Shown here: positions 62,278-64,000 of the stretch, piece by piece
How the letters are laid out: each line of letters starts with the position of its first letter
Position numbering within the stretch: the first letter of the stretch is position 1
DNA from: Sulfurimicrobium sp963741495
GTDB taxonomy: Bacteria > Pseudomonadota > Gammaproteobacteria > Burkholderiales > Sulfuricellaceae
Length of the DNA: 64,000 bases
Assembly: GCA_963741495.1 (NCBI GenBank)
Contig: CAVUID010000015.1
Span: 186,001 to 250,000 of the forward strand
Reading direction: 5' to 3'
Notes under the pieces: generated by a model
What the model was told of the DNA's origin: nothing
The model's input: only the letters and a program-made list of their open reading frames with translations
Databases searched by the model: none
Program-made: the position numbers and the translations under genes

Positions 62278-64000
62278 ATGAGTCACTTTCTCGACCGTCT
62301 TAAGTTTTTCGAAAAAAACAAGGAGAGCTTCTCCAATGACCACGGCGTAGTTACCAATGAAGATCGCCAGTGGGAAGATGCCTACCGTAATCGTTGGGCG
62401 CACGACAAGGTCGTTCGCTCCACGCACGGTGTGAACTGTACCGGCGGCTGTTCGTGGAAAATTTTCGTCAAGAACGGCCTGGTTGCATTCGAAATGCAGC
62501 AGACCGACTATCCTCGTACCCGTGAAGATCTGCCTGATCACGAGCCGCGCGGTTGCCAGCGTGGTGCGTCTTTCTCGTGGTATCTGTACAGCCCGCAGCG
62601 GATCAAGTACCCGCTGATTCGCGGCCGCCTGCTTGATTTGTATCGCGCTGAACGCAAGGGCGGCAAGGATCCGGTTGAAGCATGGGCCGCGATTCAGGCA
62701 GACGAGAAGAAGCGCAAGCAATACACGGCTGTGCGCGGTCTGGGCGGTTTTGTACGTGCCAACTGGGAAGAAGTGAAGGAAATCGTTGCGGCTGCCAACG
62801 TTCACACCATCAAGAAATATGGTCCTGACCGTATTTTCGGTTTTTCACCGATTCCTGCGATGTCGCAAATTTCCTATGCTTCCGGTGCGCGCTATTTGTC
62901 TCTCATCGGTGGTGCCTGCGGTTCCTTCTATGACTGGTATTGCGATCTGCCAGCGGCTTCCCCACAGACCTGGGGCGAGCAGACCGACGTGCCTGAATCG
63001 GCTGACTGGTTCAACTCCACCTACATCATTGTCTGCGGCTCCAGCCTGCCGACCACACGTACGCCTGATGCACACTTTGTTTCAGAAGTGCGTTACAAAG
63101 GTGCCAAAGTTATTTCGATGGCGCCCGACTATGCCGAATTCTGCAAGGCATCCGACCTGTGGATGCCGGTTAATCCCGGCTCCGATACGGCGGCCTTCCT
63201 GGCAATGGGTCACGTGGCACTGAAAGAGTTCTACATCGACAAGCAGGATCCATATTTCTCCGAATATGCCCGCAAGTACACCGACCTGCCGATCCAGGTG
63301 ATGCTGCGCAAGCATGGCGATGGCTACGTTTCTGATCGTTGCCTGCGTGCTTCCGATCTGGATGGCGCATTGGGCGAGACCAACAACCCGGACTGGAAAA
63401 CGATCGTTTACGACGAGAAGAGCAAATCCTTCGTTGCGCCAAACGGCTCGATCGGTTTCCGCTGGGGCGAAGAGGGCAAGTGGAATCTGCTGCCCAAGAA
63501 TGCTGCCAGCCAGCAGGAAATCCTGGCCGAACTGTCATGCATCGACAGCAAGGACGAAGTGGTTTCGGTTGGCTTCCCGCACTTCGAGCCGGGTGAAGGT
63601 GATCTGCTGTTCCGCAATGTACCCGTACGCAAGCTGAAAATGGCGAACGGCGAAGAGGCGCTGGTGACGTCCGTGTTCGACATGCAGGTTGCTCAATACG
63701 GTATCGACCGTGGTCTGGGTGGCGGCAATGTCACCAAGGACTACAAGGATGCATCCGTTGCCTACACCCCGGCCTGGGCCGAGAAAGTCACGGGCGTCAA
63801 GGCTGCCGACATCGAGCGTACCGGACGTGAATTCGCCTATAACGCCTCCAAGACGCATGGTAAATCCATGGTGATCATGGGTGCTGCGATCAACCACTGG
63901 TATCACAACGACATGATGTACCGTGGCGTGATGAACCTGCTGCACATCTGCGGTTGCGTTGGGCAATCCGGTGGCGGTTGGGCACACTATGTGGGCCAGG
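62278..64000 (+). CDS. narG: Respiratory nitrate reductase alpha subunit NarG (N-terminal part)
   Basis: 574 codons of a roughly 1,250-residue molybdoenzyme, running off the window end. It reduces nitrate to nitrite on the cytoplasmic face using quinol electrons. The FS0 iron-sulfur ligand pattern is THGVNCTGGCSW with the further Cys in EPRGCQRGASFSW. The Mo-binding Asp lies in FYDWYCDLPAASPQTWGEQTD. The start at 62278 has AGGAG eight bases upstream. narH, narJ and narI are expected beyond the window. moaA at 46 kb supplies part of its cofactor pathway. Confidence 0.96.
   Translation, partial: MSHFLDRLKFFEKNKESFSNDHGVVTNEDRQWEDAYRNRWAHDKVVRSTHGVNCTGGCSWKIFVKNGLVAFEMQQTDYPRTREDLPDHEPRGCQRGASFSWYLYSPQRIKYPLIRGRLLDLYRAERKGGKDPVEAWAAIQADEKKRKQYTAVRGLGGFVRANWEEVKEIVAAANVHTIKKYGPDRIFGFSPIPAMSQISYASGARYLSLIGGACGSFYDWYCDLPAASPQTWGEQTDVPESADWFNSTYIIVCGSSLPTTRTPDAHFVSEVRYKGAKVISMAPDYAEFCKASDLWMPVNPGSDTAAFLAMGHVALKEFYIDKQDPYFSEYARKYTDLPIQVMLRKHGDGYVSDRCLRASDLDGALGETNNPDWKTIVYDEKSKSFVAPNGSIGFRWGEEGKWNLLPKNAASQQEILAELSCIDSKDEVVSVGFPHFEPGEGDLLFRNVPVRKLKMANGEEALVTSVFDMQVAQYGIDRGLGGGNVTKDYKDASVAYTPAWAEKVTGVKAADIERTGREFAYNASKTHGKSMVIMGAAINHWYHNDMMYRGVMNLLHICGCVGQSGGGWAHYVGQ

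Overview
The window is chromosomal DNA of a Gram-negative bacterium, most likely a betaproteobacterium of the Nitrosomonadales type (Sulfuricella/Gallionella-like). This is inferred from gene content: surE-pcm-nlpD, hopanoid-precursor genes hpnCDE, the PEP-CTERM/XrtA regulators PrsK/PrsR, FimV, the AceE/AceF/lipoyl-E3 pyruvate dehydrogenase and a narXL-narK1K2G nitrate respiration locus. No phage, plasmid or CRISPR is visible.

Layout. 1-6.5 kb: 3' part of ppdK (minus), then gltX and surE-pcm-nlpD. 6.5-12.9 kb: a signalling block on the minus strand (EAL/HDOD protein, NarL-type regulator, membrane histidine kinase, CheB, CheR), whose first three genes lie between two inverted, near-identical 167-bp palindromic elements. 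13.3-22 kb: YrfG-like nucleotidase, Mth938-like protein, alaA, hom, thrC, a DsrE-like protein, hpnE-hpnD-hpnC and tRNA-Leu(UAG). In 16.3-20.3 kb, hom, thrC and hpnE together carry at least nine apparent single-base indels, which looks more like a patch of poor sequence than three dead genes.

22.2-37.2 kb is the most interesting region. A sigma-54-type promoter precedes a four-gene cassette: a Tat-signal Cys/Trp protein with a GLSPGYWKNHP motif, a PqqD-like protein, an HprK-like kinase and a NTP_transf_5 nucleotidyltransferase. It is followed by a lytic transglycosylase, UDP-HexNAc epimerase and dehydrogenase genes, a trypsin-like protease, and a second sigma-54-type promoter driving an EPS sugar transferase, prsK, prsR and an asparagine-synthetase-like ligase that lacks the usual Cys2. 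A shared upstream motif, TGTCGA-N5-TTTACAC, suggests that PrsR controls both the cassette and the transglycosylase.

37.2-48.8 kb: a second, unrelated palindromic element, a CHASE-PAS-PAS-GGDEF cyclase, a glycine-zipper protein, rhlE, typA, fimV, moaA and a leucyl aminopeptidase. 48.8-56.4 kb: aceE, aceF, an MCP chemoreceptor and lpdA. 56.5-64 kb: narX, narL, narK1, narK2 and the start of narG, i.e. nitrate sensing, transport and reduction in one block that runs off the window end.

No tools were run. Family names come from motif recognition and gene order.
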